Source: Polaribacter vadi (GTDB lineage: Bacteria > Bacteroidota > Bacteroidia > Flavobacteriales > Flavobacteriaceae). Taken from it: a stretch of 64,000 bases of DNA. The DNA lies in NCBI RefSeq assembly GCF_018861005.1, contig NZ_JAHKQL010000015.1:186001-250000 (forward strand), read 5' to 3'. The position numbers and the translations under genes are program-made. This document shows, piece by piece, positions 17,932 to 28,512 of this stretch. How positions within the stretch are numbered: the first letter of the stretch is position 1; every line of letters begins with the position of its first letter. The notes below the pieces were generated by a model. That model had not been told where the DNA came from and searched no databases. It saw only the letters and a list, made by a program, of their open reading frames with translations.

Positions 17932-19821
17932 ATGAAAAAAATAATTTACTTTCTAAGTTTATTCTTGTTACAATATAGTTGTGCTAAACAACCTCACCTA
18001 GAGTTAGTATCACCAGACGGAAAACTTACAGTAAAGTTAGAAAATTCAGAAAATAAGTTAACATATAATTTGTACAAAAATGATACAGAAATTATTCTAA
18101 ATTCTAAGATTTCAATTTTACAAAATTCAAAAGTAGAAATTGTAAACACTAAACAAAAACAAGTAAATAAAAGTTGGAATCCTGTTTGGGGTCAGTTTAG
18201 TGAAATTAACAATCATTATAATGAATTAGAAGTTACTTTAAATTATGAAGGAGTTCCTGCAACTCTTTTTATAAGATCCTATAATAGTGGATTGGCTTTT
18301 CGTTTTAAAGTATCAGAATTGCCAAAAAACAGTACATCTTCGTTTTTTATTGAATATGGATTGTCTAATAAAACGCAATTATATTCTCCAGCAGATTCAG
18401 GAAAACTTTTAGAACCTGTTTCTGTAGAAAATTTGTCGCAATTAGATGCAAAAAAACACCACTTAAAAATACCATTAGTGGCAGAAGTTTCTCAAGATAA
18501 ATATGTTTCAATTTTAGAGTCAGATTTAATCAGTGCTTCTGGTTTTGATGTAATGAGTATACAGGTTGATAAACAAAGCAAACAGTTATTTTCTAAAAAC
18601 GATTTTACGTCTAAAGAAGACAATTTTATAACGCCTTGGAGAGTCATTCTGGTAGAAGATACTATAGGTGATTTATTAATCAATACAGTGCCGTTAAACG
18701 TTGCAGCCGAAAATAAAATAAAAGACCCATCATGGATTAAGCCAGGTAAAACTTTATGGGATTGGAGAGTGCATGGATATACAGCAAAAGATGGATTTAC
18801 TTATGGAATTGATAATGAAAGCTATTACAGATTTATAGATTTTGCTGCAGAAAACGACATCGAGTATTTTATGATAGATGATGCTTGGTATACACATGTA
18901 GAGCCAGGTAAAATGACTCTGTCTGAAAAATTAGATTTAGAAAAAGTGATTGAGTATGCTAAAGAAAAAGAAGTAGAACTGTTGCTTTATTATGATAGAA
19001 GACATGGGAATTATGGAGATGAAAAATTATTTCCATACTACAAATCTTTAAATATGAAAGGGATTAAGTACGGTTTTATGGGGCCAAAAGTACCTTTTAC
19101 TAGAGATGCTATACGCATGAGTGCAGAGAGTAATTTATTGATAGATTTTCATGATGGACCTGTTCCTTTTACAGGTGTATCCAGAACCTATCCTAATGCT
19201 ATTACAAGAGAATTTTGTCATGCACAACAAGACTATAGAAAAGCTTTTACACCTAAAACTTTTATAAGAATGGCACTGATTAATGCGTTACAAGGTCCTT
19301 TAGATATGAACAATGGAATTTTTGATGTGACAAGTGTTAATGCAGGAAAAAGACAAAAAGGACCTAAAAAAAGAAATTCTCTACAAACTACATCTGTAGC
19401 AGAAACAGCAAGAACCTTAATTATTTTTAGTGGTTTGGTATGTATACCAGATGCACCAGAAGCCTATGCAGAAAAACTTGATTTATTTGAATTTATAAAA
19501 GAAATGCCTGTAGGTAAATGGGATGAAACTAAAATTTTACATGCTAAAATGGATGCATACATTTCTACAGCAAGAAGACATGGAGATGAATGGTTTATAG
19601 GATCAGTTCATAGTAAAGGTGGTACGTTAGATTTTTTATTAGACTTTCTTAAAGAAAACAAAACATATACTGTTACTTATTACGAAGATACTATAGAAAC
19701 AAATAGTAAAACAAACCCAGAAGCTTACCAAGTAAGAACAGCAACAGTTAAAAAGGGAGATGTAGTTAAAGCCAATATAGTGGCAGGTAGTGGACATTGT
19801 ATGTGGATTAGACCTGAATAA
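17932..19821 (+). CDS. GH97 glycosidase, retaining-type active site, lipoprotein
   Basis: 629 residues. Lipobox LQYSC (Cys17) indicates a lipoprotein. An N-terminal beta-sandwich (residues about 22-260, LELVSPDGKLTVKL start) precedes a TIM barrel with WDWRVHG, YFMIDDAWY and LLIDFHDGPVPFTGVSRTYPN, and a C-terminal sandwich closes the protein, the standard GH97 plan. In GH97 an aspartate in the IDFH strand marks the retaining, alpha-galactosidase-like branch, whereas the inverting SusB branch uses glutamates elsewhere. Asp405 occupies the nucleophile position here, so a retaining alpha-galactosidase-type enzyme is likely. The real sugar could differ in a sulfated-glycan locus. It probably acts in the periplasm on imported oligosaccharides. 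Confidence 0.9.
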   Translation: MKKIIYFLSLFLLQYSCAKQPHLELVSPDGKLTVKLENSENKLTYNLYKNDTEIILNSKISILQNSKVEIVNTKQKQVNKSWNPVWGQFSEINNHYNELEVTLNYEGVPATLFIRSYNSGLAFRFKVSELPKNSTSSFFIEYGLSNKTQLYSPADSGKLLEPVSVENLSQLDAKKHHLKIPLVAEVSQDKYVSILESDLISASGFDVMSIQVDKQSKQLFSKNDFTSKEDNFITPWRVILVEDTIGDLLINTVPLNVAAENKIKDPSWIKPGKTLWDWRVHGYTAKDGFTYGIDNESYYRFIDFAAENDIEYFMIDDAWYTHVEPGKMTLSEKLDLEKVIEYAKEKEVELLLYYDRRHGNYGDEKLFPYYKSLNMKGIKYGFMGPKVPFTRDAIRMSAESNLLIDFHDGPVPFTGVSRTYPNAITREFCHAQQDYRKAFTPKTFIRMALINALQGPLDMNNGIFDVTSVNAGKRQKGPKKRNSLQTTSVAETARTLIIFSGLVCIPDAPEAYAEKLDLFEFIKEMPVGKWDETKILHAKMDAYISTARRHGDEWFIGSVHSKGGTLDFLLDFLKENKTYTVTYYEDTIETNSKTNPEAYQVRTATVKKGDVVKANIVAGSGHCMWIRPE

Positions 19822-19847
19822 ATTAAAATATTTGATAGCCTAGAAGG

Positions 19848-21431
19848 ATGAAAAAGAGTAAAAGAAAGATGTTTTTTCTAATATTGCTGATGTTTTGTTT
19901 TACAACAAATGCACAGAATAAGCAACCCAATATTATTTTAATTTATGCAGATGATTTAGGAAAAGGAATCTTAAGTCATTATGGGCAAAAAATAATTAGT
20001 ACACCACATATAGATCAGTTAGCAAAAGAGGGCGTTACTTTTGAAAACGCTTATTCAGGTATGGTATGTGCACCTTCTAGGGCCTCGTTAATTTCTGGAT
20101 TAAGAGATACTAATCCAAATAATTTTGAAATTACCAAAGGAGGTATTTATAAGAAAATTAGTAATGGTAAATATACCAATCAACAAATTCAGAGCAAAAT
20201 AGATAATACGCTAACACCTACCGATAAAAACGCCATTTTTTTAGGGGAAGTCGCTCAAAAACAAGGATATATAACAGGTCAGTTTGGAAAGTTAGAATGG
20301 GGTTTTGCAACGTCTCACAAACAAATGGTAAGGCATGGTTGGGATGAGTATTATGGATATTTAGATCATGTTAGAGCACATGGTTTTTATCCTCCTTTTT
20401 TATTCAGAAATGGAGAGGTAGAATATATTGAAGGAAATACACATGCTGATGCTGGTAAGACCAAAGAAAATGAAACACCAGAAAAATACAAAGAACGTTG
20501 GAATATGAACGGTAAAACCGTGTATTCTCAGCACTTGTTTATGAGTAATGTTTTAAACTTTATTAGTAAAAATAAAGAGAAACCATTCTTTTTGTATTTC
20601 CCTACACAATTACCACATGGTCCAGTTTCAGTACCAGCTGTACATCCAGATTTAGCCAACAATAAGCAATTAACTCCCATAGAAAAGGAGTATGCGTCTA
20701 TGGTAAAAATGTTAGATGATAATGTGGGTCAAATAATGGCACATTTAAAAAATTTAGAGATTGATGAAAACACTTTAGTGATTTTTACATCAGACAATGG
20801 ACACGAGATTTATTATACTCAAGAAGGGCGCGTGTACAAGCCTTATAAAAATGTAAAAACAGGAGTGCGTTTTGATGATTTAAAAGACAAATTTTATAGC
20901 AATTTTGGAGGTGATGTTTTTGATGGTAATGGAGGTAGAGCAGGTTTAAAACGAAGCAATTTACAAGGAGGTATTCAAACACCATTAATTGCTAGATGGC
21001 CTAAAAAAATTGCCAAAGGCAAAACAAGTGATTTGTTAGTGGCTAATTATGATTTTGTAGCCACCATTGCTGACATTACAGGGTACAAAGGAAAAGTAAA
21101 AACAGATGGGCTATCGTTTTATAAAGAATTAATAGGAAAAGGAAATAATAAAGAACATGATTTTGTGGTATATGCTTCGTTTATTGGGCCAACCATTATT
21201 ACCAAAGATGGATGGAAACTAAGAACGCATTTACCTAAAAATGCTTTTGAGTTGTTCTATTTACCAGAGGATTATAAAGAGGAGAATGATTTGTCTCAAA
21301 AATATCCTGAAAAAGTAAAAGCACTTAAAAAAGAAATGTTAAAAGCTTGTGCAGGTAATTTAGAGAACGGAGTTTTTACGTTTGGTAAAAATTCTATAGA
21401 TGTAGAAAAAAAATCAAAAAAACATAAATAA
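19848..21431 (+). CDS. S1 formylglycine sulfatase with GKLEW in place of GKWH
   Basis: 527 residues, Sec signal ending TNAQ (about 23). Sulfatase features: YADDLGKG (Asp35, Asp36), CAPSR with Cys74 as formylglycine precursor, PHGP, and TSDNGHE near residue 316. At the point where most sulfatases have GKWHLG this protein has GKLEWG (Lys148, Glu150), so the conserved histidine is missing. An insertion after CAPSR (SGLRDTNPNNFEITKGG) also sets it apart. The rest is full length, so it is probably an active member of a different S1 subfamily rather than a dead one. It lies between GH97 and GH95. Confidence 0.93.
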   Translation: MKKSKRKMFFLILLMFCFTTNAQNKQPNIILIYADDLGKGILSHYGQKIISTPHIDQLAKEGVTFENAYSGMVCAPSRASLISGLRDTNPNNFEITKGGIYKKISNGKYTNQQIQSKIDNTLTPTDKNAIFLGEVAQKQGYITGQFGKLEWGFATSHKQMVRHGWDEYYGYLDHVRAHGFYPPFLFRNGEVEYIEGNTHADAGKTKENETPEKYKERWNMNGKTVYSQHLFMSNVLNFISKNKEKPFFLYFPTQLPHGPVSVPAVHPDLANNKQLTPIEKEYASMVKMLDDNVGQIMAHLKNLEIDENTLVIFTSDNGHEIYYTQEGRVYKPYKNVKTGVRFDDLKDKFYSNFGGDVFDGNGGRAGLKRSNLQGGIQTPLIARWPKKIAKGKTSDLLVANYDFVATIADITGYKGKVKTDGLSFYKELIGKGNNKEHDFVVYASFIGPTIITKDGWKLRTHLPKNAFELFYLPEDYKEENDLSQKYPEKVKALKKEMLKACAGNLENGVFTFGKNSIDVEKKSKKHK

Positions 21432-21453
21432 AAAAGTCAATAGCCATAATAGT

Positions 21454-23871
21454 ATGATAAAAAGAAGTACATCATTTTTAAGAAACCTAGTTTTACTAGC
21501 AAGCATTGTTTTTTTATTAGCATCATGTGTCAAAAAAATAGAAAAGGATACAGCAAATTTAAAATTATGGTATCAAAAACCAGCTAAAGCAACTCCTATA
21601 ATACTTTTAGGAAAGCCAAATAAGGATAATCCAGAGTGGTTAAAAGCGTTGCCTTTGGGTAATGGGTCTTTTGGAGCTATGGTTTTTGGAGATGTAAACA
21701 AAGAACGTATTCAGTTAAATGAAGAAACCATGTGGTCTGGAAGCGTAGATGATAATGACAATCCAGCAGCATTAGAAGCACAAGCCGAAATTAGAAAATT
21801 ACTTTTTGAAGGAAAATACAAAGAAGCAACAGAACTAACAAGACAAACCCAAGTGTGTATAGGTGCAGGTACTGGACATGGTAAAGGAGCGAATGTAACT
21901 TTTGGATGTTTCCAAACATTAGGAGACCTTTGGTTAGATTTTGAAAAAGAGAACGATTATCAAAATTATCAAAGAGAGTTAGATTTAGAGGATGCAGTGG
22001 TTAGAGTTCAGTATAGTCAAGATAAAGTTACTTATAAAAGAGAATATTTTGTAAGCCATCCAGATCAATTAATGGTGGTAAAACTAACAGCTGATGTACC
22101 AGGAAGTATTTCTTTTAAAAGTACTTTAACCAGACCTGAATTGTATCAAACAAAAGCAGCACAAGATCAACTAGTAATGCAAGGAGCTCTTTCTGATGGA
22201 AAAGGAGGAAAAGGCTTAGAATATATAACTCGTTTGTCTGCTAAAAATAAAAACGGAACTGTAATTTATAAAGATAATTATATTGAAGTAAAGAATGCTG
22301 ATGAGGTAATCCTTTATTTAACGGCATCTACCAATTATGTATTAGATTATCCTAATTATAAAGGTAGAGATCATAAAACCATTACAACAGAAAATCTAAA
22401 AAAAGGAAAAGAAAAATCTTACGATGAAGTTTTAAAAGAACATACTCAAGATTATCAAAAGTACTTTAACAGAGTAAGCTTGCAATTAACAACCAGTTTA
22501 GATACCATTCCTACGGATGTGAGGTTAAAAAACTTTAAAAAATCAACAGAAAAATCAGATTTACATTTGGTTGAATTACTCTATCAATATGGTCGATATT
22601 TATTGATTTCATCTTCAAGACCAGGAACTATGCCTGCGAATTTACAAGGAATTTGGGCAAATCAATTGCAAACACCTTGGAATGGAGATTATCACACAGA
22701 TGTAAATGTACAAATGAATTATTGGTTGGCAGAGGTTGCCAATTTAGGAGAAATGCATTTGCCTTTGTTTGATTTAATGGCTTCTCTTCAAGAGCCAGGA
22801 GCAAAAACAGCTAAAGTGCATTACAATGCCAAAGGTTGGGTAGTTCACCCAGTAACCAATGTTTGGGGATTTACATCACCTGGAGAAAAGTCAGATTGGG
22901 GAATGCATGTAGGAGCAGGAGCATGGTTAACAACGCATATTATGGAACACTATTATTTTACTTTAGATAAAGAATTTCTAAAGAAAGAATTTCCGGTTTT
23001 AAAGGGAGCTACTGAATTTTATATGGATTGGTTAATTCCAGATCCTAAAACAGGTAAGTTAATATCTGGACCAACAGTGTCTCCAGAAAATAAATTTAAA
23101 GCTCCTGATGGTAGTGTTAGTAAAATATGTATGGCACCTGCTCACGATCAGCAAGTTATCTGGCAGTTGTTTCAGAATTATATAGACGCTGCAACTACAT
23201 TAAACATAACAGATGAATTTTTAGAACATGTAAAACAAGCTCAACAACAACTACAAGGGCCTAAAATTGGAACCGATGGTAGGTTATTAGAATGGAATGA
23301 GGAGTTTGAAGAGATTGAAAAAGGACACAGACATATTTCTCATTTATATGCATTACATCCTGGTTTCCAGATAGATGTTGATAAAACACCAGAATGGGCT
23401 ACAGCAGCCAAAAAATCTTTAGATTATAGAATTCAGCATGGTGGAGGTGCAACAGGTTGGAGTTCTGCATGGTTGATTAATCAGTATGCACGTTTGGGTG
23501 ATGGAGACAATGCAGAAAACAGTTTAAAGACTCTTTTATCTAAAAGAATTAGCTACAATTTGTTTGGTCAGCATCCGCCTTTTCAAATAGATGCCAATTT
23601 TGGTGCAACAGCAGGGATTTCTGAAATGTTATTGCAAAGTCATACTGGTGAAATTAGATTGCTTCCTGCTTTGCCAAGTGATTGGAAAAACGGAGCAGTA
23701 AAAGGTTTGTGTGCTAAAGGAGGGTTTGTAATAAATATTAAATGGAAAGATGGAAAATTAACCAAAGCACAAATTTATTCTAAGAATGGTGGTGTTGCAA
23801 ATATAAAATACAAAAGTAAAATCATAAATGTTAACACATTAGTTGGTCAGAATATAGATATTCAATTATAG
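21454..23871 (+). CDS. GH95 alpha-L-fucosidase or alpha-L-galactosidase, lipoprotein
   Basis: 805 residues. Lipobox LLASC (Cys25). The N-terminal beta-sandwich begins with ALPLGNGSFGAMVFG and the (alpha/alpha)6 barrel carries the catalytic signatures: HTDVNVQMNYW (Asp416, Asn418), VSPENKF (Glu545, general acid) and HPPFQIDANFG (Asp713). GH95 inverts and releases terminal alpha-L-fucose, or alpha-L-galactose in some members. In the characterised Bifidobacterium fucosidase the first position of the N-x-N motif is asparagine; here it is aspartate, and the second GH95 of this locus shares this. It most likely trims imported, desulfated oligosaccharides. Fucose and L-galactose cannot be told apart from the residues I can align. 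Confidence 0.93.
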   Translation: MIKRSTSFLRNLVLLASIVFLLASCVKKIEKDTANLKLWYQKPAKATPIILLGKPNKDNPEWLKALPLGNGSFGAMVFGDVNKERIQLNEETMWSGSVDDNDNPAALEAQAEIRKLLFEGKYKEATELTRQTQVCIGAGTGHGKGANVTFGCFQTLGDLWLDFEKENDYQNYQRELDLEDAVVRVQYSQDKVTYKREYFVSHPDQLMVVKLTADVPGSISFKSTLTRPELYQTKAAQDQLVMQGALSDGKGGKGLEYITRLSAKNKNGTVIYKDNYIEVKNADEVILYLTASTNYVLDYPNYKGRDHKTITTENLKKGKEKSYDEVLKEHTQDYQKYFNRVSLQLTTSLDTIPTDVRLKNFKKSTEKSDLHLVELLYQYGRYLLISSSRPGTMPANLQGIWANQLQTPWNGDYHTDVNVQMNYWLAEVANLGEMHLPLFDLMASLQEPGAKTAKVHYNAKGWVVHPVTNVWGFTSPGEKSDWGMHVGAGAWLTTHIMEHYYFTLDKEFLKKEFPVLKGATEFYMDWLIPDPKTGKLISGPTVSPENKFKAPDGSVSKICMAPAHDQQVIWQLFQNYIDAATTLNITDEFLEHVKQAQQQLQGPKIGTDGRLLEWNEEFEEIEKGHRHISHLYALHPGFQIDVDKTPEWATAAKKSLDYRIQHGGGATGWSSAWLINQYARLGDGDNAENSLKTLLSKRISYNLFGQHPPFQIDANFGATAGISEMLLQSHTGEIRLLPALPSDWKNGAVKGLCAKGGFVINIKWKDGKLTKAQIYSKNGGVANIKYKSKIINVNTLVGQNIDIQL

Positions 23872-23925
23872 TAAAAGTGTAGAGAATTTAATCATTAAGT
23901 AAAAATTTAAAAATGAATTATTATC

Positions 23926-26028
23926 ATGTATAAAATATATTCTTTTATTTTTTGTGCGTTTTTTTTGATGTCATGTTCAGTTAAAAGCATCAATGAGAAC
24001 CAAAGTTTTCAGTTTAAAAATATTCCAAATAGTATAGATATAAATCAGTTGAAAACAAAAGGTGTTTTGCAGTTAAATAAACAAGTACTTACGCCTGATT
24101 CAAAAGGAATTATAGCAGAAATAACACTAGAACTCCCACAGTTTAAAAAAGGAATTTACTATCGTCCATTTTCAGAGAAATTAGCAGCAGGAAATAGGGT
24201 AGAACCGCTTTGGTTTGATCATATTTCAGAGTTAAGCAATTATAAACATCAAGCACCAAGAATGGATAGCCATGTTAATTTGGGTGCATTTATGATGTTG
24301 CAAAAAGAGAATGGAGAATATTTAGCTTTGTTACCATTAGTTTCCAATCGTATAGGAAATACTTTTAGTGTGCATGATAACAATATGTACATCACCATGG
24401 CTACTTATGGTATAGATACAGAAAACGTGCAAGTCCCTTTTATGAGTTATGCACAATCTAAAAACCCGTATGAAGCAGCTAGAATGGTTTGGGAACAAGC
24501 TATGGAAATGAATGGTGTTAAAGAAAATATCAATTGGAGGTCTGATAAAACATATCCAGAAGCCTATAATTATTTAGGATGGTGTTCTTGGGAATATTAC
24601 AAGCATAAAATTAACGAAGAAATTATTTTAAATGCAGCCAAAGACATCAAAAAAAGTTCCATTCCTTTTAGATGGATGTTGATTGATGATGGTTACTTAG
24701 ATCATAAAGGAGGACAATTACTGTCTTTTGGAGTTGATAAAAAGAAGTTTCCTAATGGTTGGGAGCCTATTATTGCTCAGAAAGATGAGAAAATAAAATG
24801 GATGGGAATTTGGAGAAACTTTAATGGTTATTTTGGAGGACTTTCATTAAACCATCACATACCTGAGTTGCAAGATCACTTGGTAAAGAGAAATCCAGAA
24901 GGCAAAAAAGCAATGTATATGCCTAAAATTTCAGAAGAAGGAGCCAATGCTTTTTATCATGAAATGACTCAAGCAACCAAAGAAAGTGGTTTTGATATCA
25001 TTAAGGTTGATTTTCAATCGGATAATTTTAGAAACAATACAGGAGCTAGTAATGCTATTTTAGGAGTACACTATAACAATATTGCTTTAGAAGAAAATTG
25101 TGTAGACAAAGATTTAATGTTATTAAACTGTATTGCCCAACAAAATTTTAATGTCTTTAATCATAGAAATAGCGCTTTAATTAGAGGAAGTGTAGATTAT
25201 AAAACCACTAAAGATCGTTTAGATATTACCTTGGTACAAAACTTTGCCAATGCCTTTTGGTTGGGGCATACACATTGGTTAGATCAGGATATGTTTTTTG
25301 CCAATTTTAAAGAAACTGCAAGATTAATGGCAGTGGCTAGAGCTTTGTCTGGAGGTCCTGTTTATTTGTCTGATGAACCAGAAAATATTGAAGATACTGT
25401 TTTAAAGCCTTTAACTTATGCTGATGGACGTATTTTAGGAACTTTAGCTCCTGCAGTTCCTTTGCCAGAAAGTTTAATGCAAGATCCTTATGCTGATGGA
25501 AAATCATTCAATGTAATTGCTCCGTTAAAAAATAAAACAGCCGCAATTATGGCTGTTAATTTAAGTCAAGATGATAAAGATGTAAACGCTAAAATTTCTT
25601 TAAAAGATTATGCTTTTGCTGGGGGAATGATACAACCATACAATGGATTATGGGAAACTCCTAAAGAAGGAATTTTGTTGTATGATTATTACAAAGAAAC
25701 AGCACAAGTGTTAAAAGATGATTATCAATTTACATTGGCATCAAGAAAGGAACGTCTTCTTTTGTTAAATCCTATCAAAGAAGGGTGGGCTGTAATTGGT
25801 AGACCTGACAAATATTTATCTGCAGCTACTTATGAGTTAGAAGCTATAAGTCAAGAAAGTTTAAAGATTAGAATGATAGAGGATGGAACTTTATTGTTGT
25901 GGTCTCATGGAAAAACTCCTGTTTCAGAAAATTTTGAATTCACAGATGTAGGAAATGGTTTATGGAAAGGTAACTTGATAAAACCAGCCGAAAATAGCAT
26001 ATATATTATTCATAAAAAAGAATTGTAA
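23926..26028 (+). CDS. GH36-like (clan GH-D) alpha-galactosidase/raffinose-synthase-type hydrolase, lipoprotein
   Basis: 700 residues, lipobox FLMSC (Cys17). A beta-sandwich N-terminal half leads to a TIM barrel with LGWCSWEYYK, MLIDDGY, IIKVDFQSD (Asp362 as probable nucleophile) and RGSVDYKTT (Asp424 as probable acid/base), then a C-terminal sandwich. This is the layout of the GH36/raffinose synthase-like group, which acts on alpha-D-galactosides. The clan assignment is firmer than the family, because the sequence is divergent and a related unlisted family is possible. The gene sits between the two GH95 genes and ends two bases before the second, suggesting translational coupling. A periplasmic exo-role on alpha-galactosyl units is inferred. 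Confidence 0.8.
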   Translation: MYKIYSFIFCAFFLMSCSVKSINENQSFQFKNIPNSIDINQLKTKGVLQLNKQVLTPDSKGIIAEITLELPQFKKGIYYRPFSEKLAAGNRVEPLWFDHISELSNYKHQAPRMDSHVNLGAFMMLQKENGEYLALLPLVSNRIGNTFSVHDNNMYITMATYGIDTENVQVPFMSYAQSKNPYEAARMVWEQAMEMNGVKENINWRSDKTYPEAYNYLGWCSWEYYKHKINEEIILNAAKDIKKSSIPFRWMLIDDGYLDHKGGQLLSFGVDKKKFPNGWEPIIAQKDEKIKWMGIWRNFNGYFGGLSLNHHIPELQDHLVKRNPEGKKAMYMPKISEEGANAFYHEMTQATKESGFDIIKVDFQSDNFRNNTGASNAILGVHYNNIALEENCVDKDLMLLNCIAQQNFNVFNHRNSALIRGSVDYKTTKDRLDITLVQNFANAFWLGHTHWLDQDMFFANFKETARLMAVARALSGGPVYLSDEPENIEDTVLKPLTYADGRILGTLAPAVPLPESLMQDPYADGKSFNVIAPLKNKTAAIMAVNLSQDDKDVNAKISLKDYAFAGGMIQPYNGLWETPKEGILLYDYYKETAQVLKDDYQFTLASRKERLLLLNPIKEGWAVIGRPDKYLSAATYELEAISQESLKIRMIEDGTLLLWSHGKTPVSENFEFTDVGNGLWKGNLIKPAENSIYIIHKKEL

Positions 26029-26030
26029 TT

Positions 26031-28511
26031 ATGAAAACTATCATCACTTTATTATTGTTGATTTTTGCAAGTATACCATCACATGCCCAATTTTTATTGA
26101 GTTATGATAAGCCTGCGAGTGAATTTACAGAAACTCAAAGAAAAGACTACAAAAAAAATGGCTATATGCAAGAAGCTTTGCCTTTGGGAAACGGAAGACT
26201 TGGAGCAATGTTTTCTGGAGGAATTGCCGAAGAACATATCATGCTAAATGACATTACTTTGTGGATGAATAGTAAGCGTGGATTAGATTCAGTAGCACAA
26301 TCTGGAACTAGAATAGGAGCTTATAAAAATTTTGAGAAAGTTAGAGATGCTTATAGAAATGGACGTTACGGAACTTCAGAAAACAGTATGGAGGGTATGT
26401 CTACCAAATATTTAAGTAGTCATCAACCTTTAGGAAATTACGCTCCTTTTACAGATGTATATATCAATACAGGACATCAAAAAAAGGATGTGACTAATTA
26501 CCAACGTTCTTTAGATATTAAATCTGGTGTAGGAACTGTTAGTTATACTATTGGAAAAAGTCATTTTACTAGAGAGTTTTTTTGCAGTTACCCAAATGAC
26601 GTAATGGTAATTCGTTATACAGCTCAACTAGCTGATTTAGATTTAACGGTTGAGACGAATACCTTGCATAAAATTACGGGATTAAATGCGGAAGGAAATC
26701 AAATTGTATTGAACGCAGAAGCTGCTATGGAAAAAGATCCTATTCAATTTCAGCAAAGAGTTTGGATAGATGCAGGTGATGCTATTTTAAAAGCAAATAA
26801 AGATGGTTCTATCCATATAAAAAACGCAAATGATGTTAAGATTTACATTATTGCTTATACAGATTACTTACCAAAATATCCATCATTTAAAGGTCGTGAT
26901 TTTGTAGCTGATGCTGAAAATAAAATGAAAGAGGCTACTTATTTAGGGTATGATGAATTAAAGAAAAATCATCAAAAAGATGTAGCTGCATTGATGAATC
27001 GTTGTCAGTTTAATTTAGATTATAAATCTTCAGGTTTAACAACAGATAAATTGATAGCACAAGGTTCTAGCCTTGAATTAGAAAATCTATATTTTAATTA
27101 TGCACGTTATTTACAGTTAAGTTCTTCTAGATCTGCACCTGTTCCATCAAATTTACAAGGTTTGTGGAACGGACATTTAAAACCAGCTTGGAATGCCGAT
27201 TATCATACAGATATTAATGTAGCTATGAATTATTGGATGGTAGAAACAGCTAATTTACCCGATTCTTTTTTACCTTATGCAGAGTGGTTAAAAGTGTTAG
27301 CACAATCAGGAAAACATGTAGCAAAACAAAGCTTTGGTATAGATAAAGGTTGGAGTGCAGGCTTAAATAGTAATGTCTTTGGATTTGCTGCTCCAAACGT
27401 TCACGGAAGACGTATGCAACAATCAGGAGCATGGTTGTGCCAGAATTTATTTGAACATTATGCTTTTAATCAAGACAAAAAATATTTAGAAGAAATTTAT
27501 CCTGTTTTAAAAGGAGCAGCTGAGTTTTATTTAGCCTTTTTAGACCCATGGAAAGATGGTACTTTGGTTGCATATCCAACTTGGTCTCCAGAAAATGCCT
27601 ATTTACTAAAAGAACATGGTAAATTAAATAAACAAGCCTATGGTGCTTCTTATGAGCAACAGTTAATATTGAATTTGTTTACAGATTGTATAGAAGCTGC
27701 TACAATTTTAAACAGAGATGCAGAATTAAGAAAAAATTTGCAACAAACAATACCTAAACTATGTCCTCAAAAAATAGGGCAATATGGACAGGTACAAGAA
27801 TGGCCAGAAGATTGGGATAGACCAGATGATTATCACAGGCATATTTCACATTTAATAGCCCTACATCCAGGAAGAGATTTTTCACCTTTAACCACTCCAG
27901 AATTATCAGAAGCTGCTTTGGTTACTATGAAACATCGAGGTGATATTTCTACAGGTTGGAGTACTGCATGGAAAACTAATTTTTGGGCAAGGTTACAAAA
28001 TGGAGATAAAGCGTATCAGTTTTATCAATTTTTAACAGCCAAAAGAACGTATACTAATTTGTTTGATTTTCATCCGCCTTTCCAAATTGATGGAAATTTT
28101 GGTGGAACTGCTGGAGTATGCGAAATGTTGTTGCAAAGTCACTTAAGAAGTGTAAATAACAAAGCAGAAAATATAGAAGAAGCTGCTTTTGTTGCTTATC
28201 AAAAAAAATCAGAAAACAACAAGCAATTTATTCCTGTTACTCCAAAAGAAACTATTGCCAATGCACCATATATTTTACACTTATTACCTGCATTACCATC
28301 GGCATGGAAAAATGGAAATATAAAAGGTTTGAGAGCTCGTGGAGGTTTTGAAGTTGATATAGAATGGAAGAATGGTGAATTGGTTAATGCAACAATTCAT
28401 GCCAAAACAACTGGGAAGTATAGAGTTTATTATAAAGGAAAATTAAGTCAAGTGTTTTCATTAAAAAAAGGAGACTCAATAATTTGGAATACAAATCATA
28501 AAAATAAATAG
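26031..28511 (+). CDS. GH95 alpha-L-fucosidase or alpha-L-galactosidase, soluble periplasmic
   Basis: 826 residues with a Sec signal ending SHAQ (about 20) rather than a lipobox, so it is probably free in the periplasm, unlike the other GH95. Signatures are ALPLGNGRLGAMFSGG, HTDINVAMNYW (Asp394, Asn396), WSPENAYL (Glu521, general acid) and HPPFQIDGNFGGTAG (Asp687). All catalytic positions are filled, again with aspartate at the first N-x-N position. It differs strongly from the 21454 copy, so it is an old paralogue with probably different linkage or sulfation preference. The GH116 gene begins one base after its stop codon. Confidence 0.92.
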   Translation: MKTIITLLLLIFASIPSHAQFLLSYDKPASEFTETQRKDYKKNGYMQEALPLGNGRLGAMFSGGIAEEHIMLNDITLWMNSKRGLDSVAQSGTRIGAYKNFEKVRDAYRNGRYGTSENSMEGMSTKYLSSHQPLGNYAPFTDVYINTGHQKKDVTNYQRSLDIKSGVGTVSYTIGKSHFTREFFCSYPNDVMVIRYTAQLADLDLTVETNTLHKITGLNAEGNQIVLNAEAAMEKDPIQFQQRVWIDAGDAILKANKDGSIHIKNANDVKIYIIAYTDYLPKYPSFKGRDFVADAENKMKEATYLGYDELKKNHQKDVAALMNRCQFNLDYKSSGLTTDKLIAQGSSLELENLYFNYARYLQLSSSRSAPVPSNLQGLWNGHLKPAWNADYHTDINVAMNYWMVETANLPDSFLPYAEWLKVLAQSGKHVAKQSFGIDKGWSAGLNSNVFGFAAPNVHGRRMQQSGAWLCQNLFEHYAFNQDKKYLEEIYPVLKGAAEFYLAFLDPWKDGTLVAYPTWSPENAYLLKEHGKLNKQAYGASYEQQLILNLFTDCIEAATILNRDAELRKNLQQTIPKLCPQKIGQYGQVQEWPEDWDRPDDYHRHISHLIALHPGRDFSPLTTPELSEAALVTMKHRGDISTGWSTAWKTNFWARLQNGDKAYQFYQFLTAKRTYTNLFDFHPPFQIDGNFGGTAGVCEMLLQSHLRSVNNKAENIEEAAFVAYQKKSENNKQFIPVTPKETIANAPYILHLLPALPSAWKNGNIKGLRARGGFEVDIEWKNGELVNATIHAKTTGKYRVYYKGKLSQVFSLKKGDSIIWNTNHKNK

Positions 28512-28512
28512 C

